A stretch of DNA of 64,000 bases, taken from positions 651,079-715,078 of the forward strand of contig NZ_LR733826.1 of assembly GCF_902506535.1 (NCBI RefSeq), read 5' to 3'. Below are positions 53,259 through 63,425 of this stretch, in pieces. Origin of the DNA: Pseudomonas sp. 8Z (GTDB lineage Bacteria > Pseudomonadota > Gammaproteobacteria > Pseudomonadales > Pseudomonadaceae). The first letter of the stretch is position 1, and each line of letters starts with the position of its first letter. The position numbers and the translations under genes are program-made. The notes beneath the pieces were generated by a model that saw only the letters and a list, made by a program, of their open reading frames with translations, made no database searches and was not told the DNA's origin.

Positions 53259-55534
53259 TCGCTACCCTTGAGCCGCGAACGGGCGCGGGCCTTGAGCGTG
53301 GCATAGAGGCATACGCTGGCCAGCAGCACGCCCAACGCCGTGATCAGCAGCATCCAGCCCAGGCTATGCGCCAGGCGCCATTGCACATAGCGGAACCACC
53401 CCAGCTCACCGACGTAATATTGCTCATCGGCGACCAGCGAGTTGATGCGTTTGTCGTTGACCACCGCCAGGCTGCCCTGGATCGATTGCTCGTACTCCTC
53501 GCCTCCGCGCAAGGCGGTCGTCAACACATCGAGATCGGCTGGCTGGCGGGCGGCGATCACCACCACGCTGCGCCCACGATCCAGTGGCGACTCGAAACCG
53601 GCTAGGTAGTTATTCACCGAGCCGTCGCTCAATGACAGGCTGCTGCGGGCTTTTTGCAGGTTGACCTGCGGATCGCTGCCGACCCAGTCCTGAACGCGAT
53701 GCACCAGATCAGACAGCTCAAAGCGTGCGGTGCCGCCCAGGCTCGCTGGCAAGTATTGCGCCCAGCGCTTGAGCAGAGGCTGATTGTCGCCGGAAGCCAG
53801 CACCAACAGATCCTTGCCGCGCATGGCCGCCTCATCATCGGCACTGACTACGCTCAAGGCCGTAGCCGGCAAGCCGGTCGATTCACCAAAGCCACCGACC
53901 ACATCGAGCAGCGCGGAGATGTCCTGCGCGCCCGCTTCGCTCGGCATCACCACTGCCGTTTCGGACAGGTCGGCCATGCGCGTGAAGGGGAAGCCGCTAC
54001 TCTGGAACACGCCCAGGTTAGGCATGCCAATGAAGTGCTTGTAGCCGCTCAGGTCGATGCTCGAATCCGGCTCGATGGTGCCACGCATGTTGTCGATGAT
54101 GATGTCACGGCATTCACCCTGCTTGATGAAGTCGTACATGAAGCGCAACTGCAAGGACGACTGCAGCGGCAGTCTATCGAGCGGTATGCGCAGAGTCGCT
54201 TCACGCAGCAGGCTGTCATCCTGTTGCAGCTTGGCCATCAGTGTCTGGTCATCCTTGAGACGCTCTTGTGATGGCAACGGCAGAGACTTGATGAACTTGC
54301 CACTGACGCTGATCAGCAGCGACGAGTTGGTCGACTGAGGCTGCGGCGTGTAACGGTATTTCAAGCGCAGCGGTACACCGTCCTCACGCCAGTGGAACAA
54401 ATCCGGCGGCAAGCGCATGGGCAAGTTGATGGTGCCCGGATCGTAGCCAGACACGCTCATCTTCTTGGGATCGATCAGCGCGCCCAGTTGCACAGGGCGA
54501 TCGCTGGGCAGCCAGTTGGGCGCATCGTACGGTTTGCGCGGCTGCAGTTTTTCGAACGGACCAACCTGCGCCTGCTCTCCGTTGAGCGTATGGCTGCCCA
54601 TGACCAGCGCCTGCGCCGCCTGCTTGAGCTGTTCACTGTCACGCCCGGAGATGATCAGCAGCTTGCCGTAGGGATCATTCGGGTTGCTCTGCAAGCTCAG
54701 CGTCGGCGCCGTGACCGGCTCATCGGAAAGCCCCGCCACAGGCTGTGCCGCGATACGGAACAGCACCGCATTGCCTTGTGCGGGCAGGTCATTGAACTGC
54801 ACCGGGAAGTGCGCTTTGCGGTAACTGGCCAATGCACCAAACCACGAAGCCACCGCTGACGCCGCCTCCAGGGTGCGGGCATCGCGCGCGCCGGCAAATA
54901 CGAAGGGCAGTTCGAGCAGGCGTGAATCGCGCGAGTCGAACAAGGGCTGCGGCAACAGTGCCAGATCATTGGGCAACTGCAGCGGCGTGGTCTTGATCTG
55001 TAGCTCGCTGCTGTTGTTGACCTTGGCCCAGAGGCTGGTATTGAGCGGGTCCTCGCACTGCATCGTGTAATGGCCGATCAACTGCAGGGTCAGGCGGTTG
55101 AAGTCGGTAATCAGGTAGGCGGGAATCTGCACGGTCTGGCGCTGCACGCTACCTGCCGTCTCCTTGGGCAACGGCAGGCTGACAGCGACCTGATTGTTGA
55201 CCATCACATTGAGCTGCGACAGCTCAGGGATCAACGCCGGCGAATAGCTGTACTCAAGGTTGAGCCGGGCATCGGTGACAACCTGATCGGCACGAATATC
55301 GAAGGGCACGCTGTCACTGCCTTCAACGCCGCGCAGGTTCATCACGTAATCCGCGCCGAGCTGCTTGAGCGTGGCGCTAAAGGTGGGCTCGAAGTCGAGC
55401 GCAGCGGGGCTTGGCTCAGGCTCCGCGACGCCCTCCTCCTGCGCCCAAACCCAAGGGCTCAGCAGCGACGCGAGCAAGCACACAGGCACGAGCCACGCTC
55501 GGGCATTGGGTAATGCGAGATGAACGATGCTCAT
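53255..55534 (-). CDS. Cellulose synthase regulatory subunit BcsB
   Basis: A 759-residue periplasmic subunit with signal peptide (MSIVHLALPNARAW, cleavage near VWA) and one C-terminal membrane helix near residues 725-750. The BcsB jelly-roll and flavodoxin-like domains include FEYSYSPALIPE-like LEYSYSPALIPELSQLNV and GEELGWFRYVQWRLAHS-like LGWFRYVQWRLAHS. It guides the nascent glucan at the outer face of BcsA. The ATG at 55534 overlaps the bcsA stop; the longer frame mirrors bcsA. Confidence 0.94.
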   Translation of the reverse strand: MSIVHLALPNARAWLVPVCLLASLLSPWVWAQEEGVAEPEPSPAALDFEPTFSATLKQLGADYVMNLRGVEGSDSVPFDIRADQVVTDARLNLEYSYSPALIPELSQLNVMVNNQVAVSLPLPKETAGSVQRQTVQIPAYLITDFNRLTLQLIGHYTMQCEDPLNTSLWAKVNNSSELQIKTTPLQLPNDLALLPQPLFDSRDSRLLELPFVFAGARDARTLEAASAVASWFGALASYRKAHFPVQFNDLPAQGNAVLFRIAAQPVAGLSDEPVTAPTLSLQSNPNDPYGKLLIISGRDSEQLKQAAQALVMGSHTLNGEQAQVGPFEKLQPRKPYDAPNWLPSDRPVQLGALIDPKKMSVSGYDPGTINLPMRLPPDLFHWREDGVPLRLKYRYTPQPQSTNSSLLISVSGKFIKSLPLPSQERLKDDQTLMAKLQQDDSLLREATLRIPLDRLPLQSSLQLRFMYDFIKQGECRDIIIDNMRGTIEPDSSIDLSGYKHFIGMPNLGVFQSSGFPFTRMADLSETAVVMPSEAGAQDISALLDVVGGFGESTGLPATALSVVSADDEAAMRGKDLLVLASGDNQPLLKRWAQYLPASLGGTARFELSDLVHRVQDWVGSDPQVNLQKARSSLSLSDGSVNNYLAGFESPLDRGRSVVVIAARQPADLDVLTTALRGGEEYEQSIQGSLAVVNDKRINSLVADEQYYVGELGWFRYVQWRLAHSLGWMLLITALGVLLASVCLYATLKARARSRLKGSE

Positions 55535-57681
55535 GTCTTCCTCGGTTCGGTAGTCGCCAGGCGTGGCAAGCGCCGCAGTTCGCCATAGGTGGCGCGTGAT
55601 AACTGGCGCACCCCGCGCCAGCCAATAAGGCCGATTTCGGCCAAGGCCGCCAAGAGCGTGTCGCGCGGGCCCTGGCCCCAAGCCGAGGCCCAGATATCGG
55701 CACGGGAAAAGGTCTTGCGCGTCAGCTCGTACTGCTGGCGCAAATTGAGGTGGATAAAGCTCAAACCGATGCTGCCCGATCGACTGAAAACCACCTGCGC
55801 AGGCAGCGGCATACCCTCACCATCGTGGTCGAACGCGAGCTGTAGCGACTGCCGGTTAGGCACCTCAACCCCTACGGGCAAGTGGATACCTATGCCGCCC
55901 TGGGAAAAGTCGCTGGTTTCGCAATCAACCCGGCGGCCATCGGGCAGATACAGGCTGACCGGCAGATTGGCGAAGACGCGAGGCTCGTTACGGATCTGCC
56001 GGATCTCACTGGCCACCGCCACTGCAGCCGAGCTGATGACGATGTTGTAGAAGGTCCAGAGCATGTTGATCAGCAGGGTGGCCGTATTGTCACCGGCGTC
56101 AAAAGCCAGCTTGTAGCTACCCACCGCAAGCCCAACGAAATTGAGCAGCAGCACGATGATGTAAGGGCGCGCCATCTTCCAGTCGAAGAAGCCCTTGTCG
56201 ATCACCCCACCTTTGGCCGTGACGTTGAACTGACCGAGCTTGGGGCTGACCATGGCCAACAGAACCGGGCGCATGATGTACCAGGCCAGTACGGTTTCGT
56301 AGACCTCGTTCCAGAACGAGTGGCGAAAACGCCCCTGAATGGTCGAGTTGGTCAGACTCGCGGTGAGAATGTGCGGCACCGCATAAGCCAGAATGAGCAA
56401 GGCAGGCGCCTGGAATATCTGCGCGTCGAAGACCAGATAAGCCAGCGGCGCGGTGAGAAAGACCAGCCGCGGCAGCCCGTAGAAAAAGTGCAGCATGGCG
56501 TTGAGGTAACACAGGCGCTGCCCCCACGACAGGCCACGCCCCAGCAGTGGATTGTCGGTGCGGAATATCTGCGCCATGCCACGCGCCCAGCGGATGCGCT
56601 GGCCGATATGCCCGGAGAGACTCTCGGTCGCCAGGCCAGCGGCTTGCGGCAGTGGCAGGTAAGCCGTGTTGTAGCCCTTGCGGCTCAGTTTGAGCGCGGT
56701 GTGAGCATCCTCGGTCACCGTTTCCACCGCGACACCGCCAATTTCTTCGAGCGGCCCGCGCCGGATGATGGCGCAGGAACCGCAGAAAAAGGCCGCATTC
56801 CACAGGTCGTTGCCATCTTGCACCAGGCCGTAGAACAGTTCGCCCTCATTGGGTACGTGGCGGAACGTATCGAGATTCTTCTCGAACGGATCAGGCGAGA
56901 AGAAGAAGTGCGGCGTCTGCAACAACGCCAGTTTCTTGTCCTTGAGAAACCAGCCCATGCCGACCTGGAGGAAAGAACGCGTTGGTACGTGGTCGGCATC
57001 GAAGATGGCGATGAACTCACCCGAGGTCTGTTTCAACGCATTGTTGAGGTTGCCAGCCTTCGCATGGCTATTGTCCGAACGGGTGATGTAGCCGACACCC
57101 GCCTGCTGGCAGAACAGCCGAAACTCCTCGCGGCGACCATCATCGAGCACGTAGACCTTGAGCTTGTCGCGAGGCCAGTCGATCGCCTGCGCAGCGAGCG
57201 TAGTGAGACGGATGATCTCCAGCGGCTCGTTGTAGGTCGGGATATACAGATCGACGGTAGGCCACTCGCGGCTGTCCGCCGGTAACACACAAGGGCGGCG
57301 CTGTAGCGGCCAGGCTGTCTGTACATAACCGAGCAACAATACCAACAGCGCATAGAGCTCGGCGGCCACCAACCCATAACCGAAGGCGATATCCAGCGGG
57401 TTTTCGAACCCCAGGGAAGATGTCACCCGCCAGTACATGTAGCGCAAGGAGGCGATGGCCGACATCAGAATCATCACCAGCACAGCAAACCGACCAGCAC
57501 GCCGACGCAGCAGCAATACCGCCGTCAACCCGACAGCACTGAACAGCATCTGCGCCTCAAGCTCAAGCGGTGCGACAGTCACCATCAGCAACAGCACAGC
57601 CGACATCAGCCACAGGACCTTGGCACTCCAGCCCCGCAGCGACAGGTTGTCCAAGCGCTCTAGCCTGCCTGCGCGCGCCAT
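55531..57681 (-). CDS. Cellulose synthase catalytic subunit BcsA
   Basis: A 716-residue inner-membrane glycosyltransferase (GT2) that polymerises glucose from UDP-glucose. It shows the DDG and DADH motifs, TED (VTEDAHTA) and QRIRW, with flanking membrane helices. A C-terminal PilZ domain has RQIRNEPR followed by DFSQGGIGIHL, the c-di-GMP binding residues. It is thus activated by c-di-GMP. It lies between the MinD-like gene (3-base gap) and bcsB (overlap). Confidence 0.97.
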   Translation of the reverse strand: MARAGRLERLDNLSLRGWSAKVLWLMSAVLLLMVTVAPLELEAQMLFSAVGLTAVLLLRRRAGRFAVLVMILMSAIASLRYMYWRVTSSLGFENPLDIAFGYGLVAAELYALLVLLLGYVQTAWPLQRRPCVLPADSREWPTVDLYIPTYNEPLEIIRLTTLAAQAIDWPRDKLKVYVLDDGRREEFRLFCQQAGVGYITRSDNSHAKAGNLNNALKQTSGEFIAIFDADHVPTRSFLQVGMGWFLKDKKLALLQTPHFFFSPDPFEKNLDTFRHVPNEGELFYGLVQDGNDLWNAAFFCGSCAIIRRGPLEEIGGVAVETVTEDAHTALKLSRKGYNTAYLPLPQAAGLATESLSGHIGQRIRWARGMAQIFRTDNPLLGRGLSWGQRLCYLNAMLHFFYGLPRLVFLTAPLAYLVFDAQIFQAPALLILAYAVPHILTASLTNSTIQGRFRHSFWNEVYETVLAWYIMRPVLLAMVSPKLGQFNVTAKGGVIDKGFFDWKMARPYIIVLLLNFVGLAVGSYKLAFDAGDNTATLLINMLWTFYNIVISSAAVAVASEIRQIRNEPRVFANLPVSLYLPDGRRVDCETSDFSQGGIGIHLPVGVEVPNRQSLQLAFDHDGEGMPLPAQVVFSRSGSIGLSFIHLNLRQQYELTRKTFSRADIWASAWGQGPRDTLLAALAEIGLIGWRGVRQLSRATYGELRRLPRLATTEPRKT

Positions 57682-57684
57682 ACC

Positions 57685-58758
57685 TCAGACGGCCTGCAGG
57701 GTAGCCGCAAAGCGGCGCTGCAAAACCCGCGAACAACCCAGAATGTCCTGGCTGCCTACTCCGTCAGGAGCGTACTCCAGTGCATTGCAGTTGCAGGCCA
57801 GGGCATGGCTGATGGCCTCATCCTGCGACACGGTGCCCAGGATCTGTGTACCCAGCAGTTCCTGATAGATCTGCTTGATCTCGCGGCTCAACTGCCGTGA
57901 CTCATCAACCTGGTTAATCAGGAAGGACACATCGGGCGCCTGCTGACGCGCTTGAGCATAGGTTTTGATCAAACCCTCGATCTTCGACAAAGCCGTGTAA
58001 GACGCGGCATCGGTGAGCGTCACGACCAATACGTCGGTGGCCACTGACAGCGCCTGGCGCAGATACACCGATGGCCCGGGCGGCGTGTCGAGCATCACCA
58101 CGCTCGCGCTTGGCAAGTGCATAGCCGCCAGACGGCGTGCCAGATAGTCCGGCTCGTCAATCAATTGCTGTTCGAACTGCAGGCGCTGCTCTTCACTGAC
58201 ATCACCATAGGGCAGCAACAGCACACCGCTTTCACTGGACACGCAGCGTTCACGCCAATCCCGCAAAGATGACTCGGCAAGGCCCGAGGTCATGGCTTGA
58301 GTCAGTTTGAAGTGATGCTGCAGAGCATTTTGAGGGTCAAGATCGAACGCCAGTACGCTGTGCCCCTGGCGCTGCAAGGCCACTGCGAAGTTGGCCGACA
58401 AGGTCGTTTTGCCGACGCCCCCCTTGGCTGACACGACAGCCACGATCCGACTTGGAACAGCCGCAGAGGGTTGCGGCGTCGCTTCACCGCGCAGGCGAGC
58501 CAGGCGCCCTTGCAACCCCTGCGCAGACCAGACATCGCTTGCGCCCTCACCCGCATTACTGGGCGCAGGCATCGCAGCAAGATTGCAGAGAGGTGGGAGT
58601 GGCGGGGTCGTATCAGGTGCTACCGGTGAGCGCACCGGCTCAACGAACTGCGCAGGCTCGTCAGCGAACCTGATGTCGTCCCTGGGCATCTCCTGATAAC
58701 TCTCGGGGGCTCCGCCAAACCACTTGAACAAACCACTGATGTCACGAGATACGCTCAT
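57685..58758 (-). CDS. MinD-like ATPase of the cellulose operon (BcsQ/WssA-like)
   Basis: A 357-residue protein. The first hundred residues are poorly conserved and proline-rich (APDTTPPLPPL). A ParA/MinD-type ATPase follows, with the deviant Walker A SAKGGVGKTT near residue 110 and VVMLDTPPG as Walker B. In enterobacteria BcsQ localises cellulose synthesis to a pole; WssA heads the Wss operon in P. fluorescens. It is the first gene of the operon, with the predicted promoter about 90 bases upstream. Confidence 0.88.
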   Translation of the reverse strand: MSVSRDISGLFKWFGGAPESYQEMPRDDIRFADEPAQFVEPVRSPVAPDTTPPLPPLCNLAAMPAPSNAGEGASDVWSAQGLQGRLARLRGEATPQPSAAVPSRIVAVVSAKGGVGKTTLSANFAVALQRQGHSVLAFDLDPQNALQHHFKLTQAMTSGLAESSLRDWRERCVSSESGVLLLPYGDVSEEQRLQFEQQLIDEPDYLARRLAAMHLPSASVVMLDTPPGPSVYLRQALSVATDVLVVTLTDAASYTALSKIEGLIKTYAQARQQAPDVSFLINQVDESRQLSREIKQIYQELLGTQILGTVSQDEAISHALACNCNALEYAPDGVGSQDILGCSRVLQRRFAATLQAV

Positions 58759-59026
58759 AACTTGGTTTTCCCCCTGAGTGCTCTGGGCAACCCGCCATTG
58801 GCGACGTCAAAAAAACGTCTAAAACCAAAAAGGATCGTGATAAGCGTCAATATTATATATGGTCGCCATACTGTCAAGATGACAGCACACAACAATTAAG
58901 CAGCTCATCGGAGCGATGCCGGCGTCAAAAAACCGCCCTTATACAACCAGGGGAAGGAGGGACATATCTGCTAGGGAGAGCCGGGAGCATCGATATGAAA
59001 CGATGCAGGCAGGACATCAGATGGGG
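58759..59026. other. Intergenic region before the cellulose operon
   Basis: AT-richer than its surroundings. It holds the predicted promoter at 58850-58877, an inverted repeat of ACGT halves around a run of A at 58803-58820, and a CTGTCA-AGA-TGACAG palindrome at 58871-58885. No gene is seen. Confidence 0.6.
58850..58877 (-). promoter_or_regulatory. Predicted sigma-70 promoter of the cellulose operon
   Basis: On the minus strand, a perfect -35 TTGACA is followed after 16 bases by TAATAT as -10, about 90 bases before the bcsQ start. The -35 box lies inside a CTGTCA/TGACAG palindrome at 58871-58885, which may be an operator for a regulator competing with RNA polymerase. Confidence 0.55.
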
Positions 59027-59062
59027 CCTCACACACAGCAGCTACAGCCGCTGCGTGTGAGG
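59027..59062 (-). terminator. Hairpin after spuH
   Basis: CCTCACACACAGCAG and CGCTGCGTGTGAGG pair around a short loop, just beyond the spuH stop. No clear U-run follows, so its role as terminator is likely but not certain. Confidence 0.6.
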
Positions 59063-59072
59063 TAACACAGGC

Positions 59073-59933
59073 TTAGCGGGACACCGCCGTGCTCTCGCTG
59101 GCGGTTTCCTCCATGGCTTGCTGCAGCGCTTTCTTGCGTTTCTCTTCGGCGCGCTGGCTGAAGAACCAGGCCAAGAAGGTGGCAAAGGACACCACCAACA
59201 GGATCAGGCTGGCCACCGCGTTGATCTCTGGCTTAACCCCCAGGCGTACGGCAGAGAAAATCTCCATCGGCAGAGTGGTCGAGCCTGGTCCAGAGACGAA
59301 GCTGGCTAGCACCAGATCGTCCAGCGACAACGCGAAGGACATCATCGCCCCCGCCGCCAGCGACGGCACGATCATCGGCACGGTAATCAGGAAGAACACC
59401 TTCCAAGGCCGCGCGCCCAAATCCATAGCGGCTTCTTCGATGGACAGATCCAGCTCACGCAGACGCGACGACACCACCACGGCCACATAAGCCGAGCAGA
59501 AGGTGGTGTGGGCGATCCAGATAGTGGACATGCCACGCTGCTCCGGCCAACCGAACAGTTGCGCCATCAGTACGAACAGCAGCAGCAGAGACAGACCGGT
59601 TATCACCTCGGGCATCACCAGTGGCGCGGTGACCAGACCACCAAACAGCGTACGCCCCTTGAAGTGGGTGATGCGCGTCAGCACAAAGGCCGCCAGGGTG
59701 CCGAGAATCACCGCCGCGATGGCGGTATACAGGGCAATCTCCAGCGAGCGGGCCACCGCACTCATCAGTTGGGTGTTGTCCAGCAGTCCGACATACCACT
59801 TCACCGACCACCCCCCCCAGACGGTTACCAGTCGCGAGGCGTTGAACGAGTAGATGACCAGAATCACCATCGGCAGGTAGATGAACGCCAGCCCGGCCCA
59901 GAGCATGATGCTGGAGAAACTCACACGCTTCAT
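59073..59933 (-). CDS. Polyamine ABC transporter permease SpuH (PotI-like)
   Basis: A 286-residue inner-membrane permease with six predicted helices and the EAA-loop segment SIEEAAMDLGARPWKVFFLITVPMI that contacts the ATPase. It forms the channel with SpuG for spermidine/putrescine uptake. Last gene of the spuDEFGH-type operon. A duplicated piece of the spuG end lies just upstream of its start. Confidence 0.93.
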   Translation of the reverse strand: MKRVSFSSIMLWAGLAFIYLPMVILVIYSFNASRLVTVWGGWSVKWYVGLLDNTQLMSAVARSLEIALYTAIAAVILGTLAAFVLTRITHFKGRTLFGGLVTAPLVMPEVITGLSLLLLFVLMAQLFGWPEQRGMSTIWIAHTTFCSAYVAVVVSSRLRELDLSIEEAAMDLGARPWKVFFLITVPMIVPSLAAGAMMSFALSLDDLVLASFVSGPGSTTLPMEIFSAVRLGVKPEINAVASLILLVVSFATFLAWFFSQRAEEKRKKALQQAMEETASESTAVSR

Positions 59934-59940
59934 GGGCGTC

Positions 59941-59997
59941 CCTCCAGCTCTTTCGCCAGGCTTCTGGTTGGAGAGCCGGTTGAACAGGATGCGGCGC
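59941..59997. repeat. Partial duplication of the spuG 3' end
   Basis: The sequence CCTCCAGCTCTTTCGCC and following GAACAGGATG at 59941-59997 repeats the same blocks at 60019-60070 in the end of spuG, with small differences. It lies in the gap between spuG and spuH and looks like a short tandem duplication left after a repair event. Confidence 0.7.
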
Positions 59998-60015
59998 TCA
60001 TTGCGATTAGCTCAA

Positions 60016-60924
60016 TCATGGCCGACCCTCCAGCTCTTTCGCCTGGTTACGGTTAAACAGGATGATCGGCACCATCAGGATCGCCAGCATGACCACCGCC
60101 AGGGCAGACGCCACCGGCCAGTCGCGGTTGTTGAAGAACTCCTGCCACAGCACCTTGCCGATCATCAGCGTCTCCGGGCCGCCCAGCAGCTCAGGAATGA
60201 CGAACTCGCCGACCACCGGGATGAACACCAGCATGGAGCCGGCGATGATGCCGTTCTTCGACAGCGGCACGGTGATGCGCCAAAAGTTGTTGAAGTTGCT
60301 CGACCCCAGGTCGGAGGCAGCCTCCAGCAGGGTGTGGTCGTGCTTCACCAGGTTGGCGTAGAGCGGCAGGATCATGAACGGCAGGTAGGAATAGACCACG
60401 CCGATGTACACCGCGATGTTGGTGTTGAGGATCTGCAGCGGCTCATCGATCAAACCGATACCTTGCAGGAAGCTATTGAGCAGACCGTTGTTGCCGAGAA
60501 TCCCCATCCAGGCATAGACGCGAATCAGGATCGCGGTCCAGGTCGGCATCATGATCAGCAGCAGGTAGACGGTCTGCCGATCCTTGGGTGCACGGGCAAT
60601 GGCATAGGCCATCGGATAACCGATCAGCAGGCACAACAGGGTGCTGAAGAAGGCGATCTGCAGTGAGCCCAGGTAGGCCGACAGGTACAGGGCATCCTCA
60701 CTGAGGAAGATGTAGTTGCCCAGATTCAGCAGGATGGTCAGCTTGTTGTCCGCCCATTCGTAGATTTCCGTGTAGGGCGGAATGGCCACGTCGGCTTCGG
60801 CAAAGCTGATCTTCAGCACAATGATGAAGGGCAGCAGGAAGAACAGGAACAGCCACAGGAACGGAATGCCGATCACGGCATGCCGCCCACTGGGCAGATA
60901 GCGCGAGAGTTTGGCCGGGTTCAT
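60016..60924 (-). CDS. Polyamine ABC transporter permease SpuG (PotH-like)
   Basis: A 302-residue inner-membrane permease with about six helices, and the EAA loop TLLEAASDLGSSNFNNFWRITVPLS. It pairs with SpuH. The ATG at 60924 overlaps the spuF stop; the longer frame only mirrors spuF. The 3' end has a partial duplicate at 59941-59997. Confidence 0.93.
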   Translation of the reverse strand: MNPAKLSRYLPSGRHAVIGIPFLWLFLFFLLPFIIVLKISFAEADVAIPPYTEIYEWADNKLTILLNLGNYIFLSEDALYLSAYLGSLQIAFFSTLLCLLIGYPMAYAIARAPKDRQTVYLLLIMMPTWTAILIRVYAWMGILGNNGLLNSFLQGIGLIDEPLQILNTNIAVYIGVVYSYLPFMILPLYANLVKHDHTLLEAASDLGSSNFNNFWRITVPLSKNGIIAGSMLVFIPVVGEFVIPELLGGPETLMIGKVLWQEFFNNRDWPVASALAVVMLAILMVPIILFNRNQAKELEGRP

Positions 60925-62075
60925 GATTGCAGTACCACGCCGCTGTCGTCTTCCCAATACACCACCACCGGATCATCCCAGGTCGGCCGCTTACCACGGC
61001 GCTCGGCGTTGGCGATAAAGCATTGCACCACCGGGCCAGCATCGAGCTTGACGTAGTACACCGAATGACCGCCCAGATAGGCGATGTCGTGCACGTGGCC
61101 ACGGCTCCAGTTGTACTGCGGGTGCTCGTGGTCGGCCGGCAATTCGGTGGCCATCAGCAGTTTTTCCGGGCGTAGGGCGTAGGTGACCTTCATGTCCTCG
61201 GCACGGGTGCTGATGCCGTGGCCGATGTAGATGGGCTTGTCTAGCTGCGGGCAACTGATGATGGCGTGGTCGGCATCGTCAGTGGTGATCTCGCCATCGA
61301 ACAGATTGACGTTACCGATGAACTCGCACACCAGGCGGTTGGCTGGCGATTCGTAGATATCCACCGGGCTGCCGGTCTGGGCAATCCAGCCCAGGTGCAT
61401 GATGGCGATGCGCTGGGCCATGGTCATGGCCTCTTCCTGATCGTGAGTCACCATCACGCAGGTCACACCAACGCGCTCGATGATCTCCACCAGTTCCAGT
61501 TGCATCTGCGAGCGCAGCTTCTTGTCCAGCGCTCCCATGGGCTCATCGAGCAGCAGCAGCTTCGGGCGCTTGGCCAGCGAACGGGCCAGGGCCACGCGCT
61601 GACGCTGGCCGCCAGAGAGCTGGTGCGGCTTACGCTTGGCGTACTGGGTCATGTGCACCAGCTTGAGCATCTCGGCCACGCGCTCGTCGATCTCGGCCTT
61701 GGGCAACTTGTCCTGCTGCAGACCGAAGGCGATGTTCTGCGCCACGGTCATGTGCGGGAACAGCGCGTAAGACTGGAACATCATGTTGATCGGCCGCTGG
61801 TACGGCGGCATGTCGGTGATGTCCACGCCATCGAGGATGATGCGCCCTTCGGTGGGGCGCTCGAAGCCCGCGAGCATGCGCAGCAGGGTCGACTTGCCGG
61901 AACCGGAGCCACCCAGCAGAGCGAAGATCTCACCCTTGTTGATGGTCAGCGACACATCGTCAACGGCCACGGTCTCATCGAACTTCTTGGTCACCCGATC
62001 GATCTTCACCAGCACCTCTTTCGGTGTCTGGCTCCCTTCGAGGGCTTTTTTGTAGGCGCTGGAGGCGACAGCCAT
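60921..62075 (-). CDS. Polyamine ABC transporter ATPase SpuF (PotG-like)
   Basis: A 384-residue ATPase: Walker A GGSGSGKSTL, signature LSGGQRQRVALARS, Walker B LLLLDEPMGALD, and a C-terminal TOBE-like regulatory domain. It powers uptake through SpuG/SpuH. Starts about 55 bases after the spuE stop and overlaps the spuG start. Confidence 0.95.
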   Translation of the reverse strand: MAVASSAYKKALEGSQTPKEVLVKIDRVTKKFDETVAVDDVSLTINKGEIFALLGGSGSGKSTLLRMLAGFERPTEGRIILDGVDITDMPPYQRPINMMFQSYALFPHMTVAQNIAFGLQQDKLPKAEIDERVAEMLKLVHMTQYAKRKPHQLSGGQRQRVALARSLAKRPKLLLLDEPMGALDKKLRSQMQLELVEIIERVGVTCVMVTHDQEEAMTMAQRIAIMHLGWIAQTGSPVDIYESPANRLVCEFIGNVNLFDGEITTDDADHAIISCPQLDKPIYIGHGISTRAEDMKVTYALRPEKLLMATELPADHEHPQYNWSRGHVHDIAYLGGHSVYYVKLDAGPVVQCFIANAERRGKRPTWDDPVVVYWEDDSGVVLQS

Positions 62076-62129
62076 TATCGGAAAACTCCCGGAAGATTGT
62101 GCCCGACCCCTACAGCCGGGCAGGAAGGA

Positions 62130-63266
<1,137 letters not shown>

Positions 63267-63380
63267 TTATCGGAAAACGCGTTGGGAATCAGCGACCGTA
63301 AGACGCAGCTCAAGTCGCTTCACAGGGCATCGGGCCCGCACGCGCATATCGTTGGCTATCGTGCCCCGCTCAGGGCTCTT

Positions 63381-63409
63381 GGAAAAACCTGGCGGGTAAA
63401 CCCGCCAGG
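63381..63409 (-). terminator. Terminator between spuD and spuE
   Basis: CCTGGCGGGT and ACCCGCCAGG pair around AA, and on the minus strand TTTTT follows. It lies directly after the spuD stop, so full read-through into spuE is not expected; a partial terminator could set a higher level of SpuD. Confidence 0.88.
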
Positions 63410-63425
63410 TCGCACTACACCGCGA

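Noticed and set aside
55882..57285. A 467-codon plus-strand frame over bcsA
   Set aside because: Antisense to bcsA, whose catalytic motifs are complete; no motif in the plus-strand product.
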